A DNA stretch of 64,000 nucleotides from Planctomycetota bacterium (GTDB taxonomy: Bacteria > Planctomycetota > Brocadiia > Brocadiales > Brocadiaceae). Below are positions 62,784-64,000 of the stretch, piece after piece. The stretch is from assembly GCA_016873165.1 (NCBI GenBank), contig VGXV01000002.1:1-64000 (forward strand), in the 5' to 3' direction. How positions within the stretch are numbered: the stretch's first letter is position 1; every line of letters starts with the position of its first letter. The translations under genes were made by a program, and so were the position numbers. The notes under the pieces were generated by a model. It was not told the origin of the DNA, did no database searches, and was given only the letters and a program-made list of their open reading frames with translations.

Positions 62784-63965
62784 ATGAATACCCAAGAAAT
62801 CCAAAAAATATATGAACGCTATGTTATTCCCAATTACATCAGAAATCCGATACTGCTGGTAAAAGGGAAGGGAGTGGAAATCTGGGATGCTGATGGCAAG
62901 CGCTACCTGGATCTTTTTTCCGGCTGGGCAGTAAGTTTACTGGGGCATTGCCACCCCGCGACCGTAACGGCGATTCAAAACCAGGCCGCCAAACTTCAAC
63001 ACGCTCCTAACATTTATTACACCGAACCTCAGGGCATGCTGGCAAAACATATTTCTGAAAAATCGTTCGGAGGTCAATGTTTTTTTTGCAACAGCGGCGC
63101 AGAGGCAAATGAAGCCGCTATCAAACTTGCCCGTATACATAACTCAGGCAGGGGAAAATACAAAATTATCACCTTTTCCGACTCATTCCACGGCAGAACG
63201 CTTGCCACGGTAACAGCCACCGCACAACCAAAATATCACAAAGGATTCGCGCCGCTTGTTGAGGGATTTTCCTATATCCCGTTTAATAATCTGGAAGCAT
63301 TAAAAAACGCTGTTGATGATAAAACCTGCGCAATTATGCTGGAGACAATTCAGGGAGAAGGCGGCATCAACATTGCGACAAAGGAATTTTTGAGGGGCAT
63401 AAGAAAACTTTGCGATGAAAAAGGATTGCTGCTAATCCTCGATGAAGTACAATGCGGAATGGGAAGAACGGGCAAATACTTCGCTTACCAGCATTATGAT
63501 ATTGAACCCGATATTATGACACTGGCAAAGGCGCTGGGAGGCGGAGTTGCGATTGGGGCAATGACAGCGAAAAAAGAAATTGCCAAAAACCTTGTGCCGG
63601 GAAGCCACGCTTCCACCTTCGGAGGAAATCCCCTGGCATGCGCGGCTGGAGTCTCCGTGTTTGAAACCATCGAAAAAGAAAACCTGCTCGACAATGCAAG
63701 AAAAATGGGAGATTATGCCATGGAACAATTGCGCATCCTTAAGTCAAAATGCAGCGTGATAAAAGAAATACGCGGCATCGGCCTTATGATCGGAATTGAA
63801 CTTGCCACAAACGGAGCGGAGATTATCAAAAAGTGCATTCAGGCAGGTCTGTTCCTTAACTGCACGCATGATACGGTTATCCGGTTTATGCCTCCTCTCA
63901 ATGTAAAAAAGGAAAATATCGATGAGGGTCTGAATATTTTAAAAACAGTTCTGTCAAACTATTAA
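62784..63965 (+). CDS. argD: Acetylornithine aminotransferase
   Basis: A PLP enzyme converting N-acetylglutamate semialdehyde to N-acetylornithine with glutamate. 393 residues. Class III aminotransferase features are DLFSGWAVSLLGHCHP, CNSGAEANEAAIKLAR, SDSFHGRTLATV, LDEVQCGMGRTG, the PLP lysine in LAKALGGG (Lys249) and STFGGNPLAC. The frame is open to 62739, but ATG 62784 gives the conserved N-terminus. It follows argB by 54 bases and precedes a further gene by 15 bases. Succinyl-diaminopimelate activity is common in this family and cannot be excluded. Confidence 0.95.
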   Translation: MNTQEIQKIYERYVIPNYIRNPILLVKGKGVEIWDADGKRYLDLFSGWAVSLLGHCHPATVTAIQNQAAKLQHAPNIYYTEPQGMLAKHISEKSFGGQCFFCNSGAEANEAAIKLARIHNSGRGKYKIITFSDSFHGRTLATVTATAQPKYHKGFAPLVEGFSYIPFNNLEALKNAVDDKTCAIMLETIQGEGGINIATKEFLRGIRKLCDEKGLLLILDEVQCGMGRTGKYFAYQHYDIEPDIMTLAKALGGGVAIGAMTAKKEIAKNLVPGSHASTFGGNPLACAAGVSVFETIEKENLLDNARKMGDYAMEQLRILKSKCSVIKEIRGIGLMIGIELATNGAEIIKKCIQAGLFLNCTHDTVIRFMPPLNVKKENIDEGLNILKTVLSNY

Positions 63966-63980
63966 TTTGTAAAAGTATTT

Positions 63981-64000
63981 ATGAAAAACAAGGATTTAAT
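63981..64000 (+). CDS. Start of the next arg-cluster gene, partial (possibly argF)
   Basis: Only six complete codons are visible (MKNKDL) before the window ends. The 15-base spacing after argD and the usual argB-argD-argF order suggest ornithine carbamoyltransferase, but the sequence itself is too short to show it. Confidence 0.3.

Noticed and set aside
1-64000. CRISPR arrays, tRNA or rRNA genes, IS transposase genes
   Set aside because: None was found by reading; the repeats are palindromic and dispersed rather than regularly spaced, and no transposase reading frame was recognised.

Overview
The window looks like a chromosomal segment from a Gram-negative (two-membrane) bacterium of moderate to low GC that uses the standard genetic code. 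Evidence for an outer membrane is an Mla lipid-transport operon (mlaEFDCA) and a TPR protein ending in a C-terminal beta-barrel with a terminal Phe. The gene mix (floA, archease-rtcB, a bcs-type locus, CotH, many sensor kinases, B12-type radical SAM) and the many hairpin repeats would fit a planctomycete of the Brocadiales type, but that assignment is an inference from gene content, not a measurement.

Layout. 1-1,900: decayed accessory DNA. It holds a DUF1016/YhcG-type gene with its nuclease core deleted in frame, a stub of hsdS, and antitoxin-like and DUF433 remnants. 1,918-9,713 (+): a quality-control block of ftsH, lon, a universal stress protein, archease, rtcB (RNA ligase) and pcm. 9,714-10,412: hairpin repeats. 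10,413-14,136 (-): mlaE-F-D-C-A. 14,312-21,103 (-): floA, mutS with an adjoining GIY-YIG (DUF123) gene, then a DHH phosphoesterase overlapping a GT2-like gene. 21,283-42,518 (+): a 21-kb extracellular polysaccharide region. It contains a secreted CotH-family protein, a secreted multidomain glycoside hydrolase, bcsA (with PilZ), bcsB (split by a one-base frameshift in an A6 run), bcsZ (GH8), and two tandem SPOR-TPR proteins, of which only the second keeps the outer-membrane barrel (BcsC-like). 42,520-43,554 (-): a class III nucleotide cyclase. 43,782-51,472 (+): argG, a radical SAM gene, and an NtrB/NtrC-like kinase-regulator pair. 51,510-57,053 (-): a SUMF1-type protein, a PAS-GGDEF protein with a degenerate signature, an MscS channel and a second processive GT2 synthase. 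57,366-61,741 (+): an HDOD-GAF histidine kinase and a receiver-PAS-GGDEF-EAL regulator. 61,842-64,000 (+): argB, argD and the first bases of a further gene, behind a near-consensus sigma70 promoter.

How the parts fit. The central theme is synthesis, trimming and export of a beta-glucan (BcsA/B/Z plus the SPOR-TPR-barrel protein). The PilZ domain of BcsA implies control by c-di-GMP, and two GGDEF proteins lie downstream. Both have altered GGDEF signatures (GNKEF and GADEF), and only the EAL domain looks fully canonical. The second GT2 synthase, MscS channel and GNKEF protein read as one transcription direction and may be a second envelope-polysaccharide unit. Intergenic DNA is filled with several families of palindromic repeats. 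One modular element with imperfect terminal inverted repeats (TTAGG...CCTAA) recurs in at least three places, and its right end contains the likely bcsB start codon.
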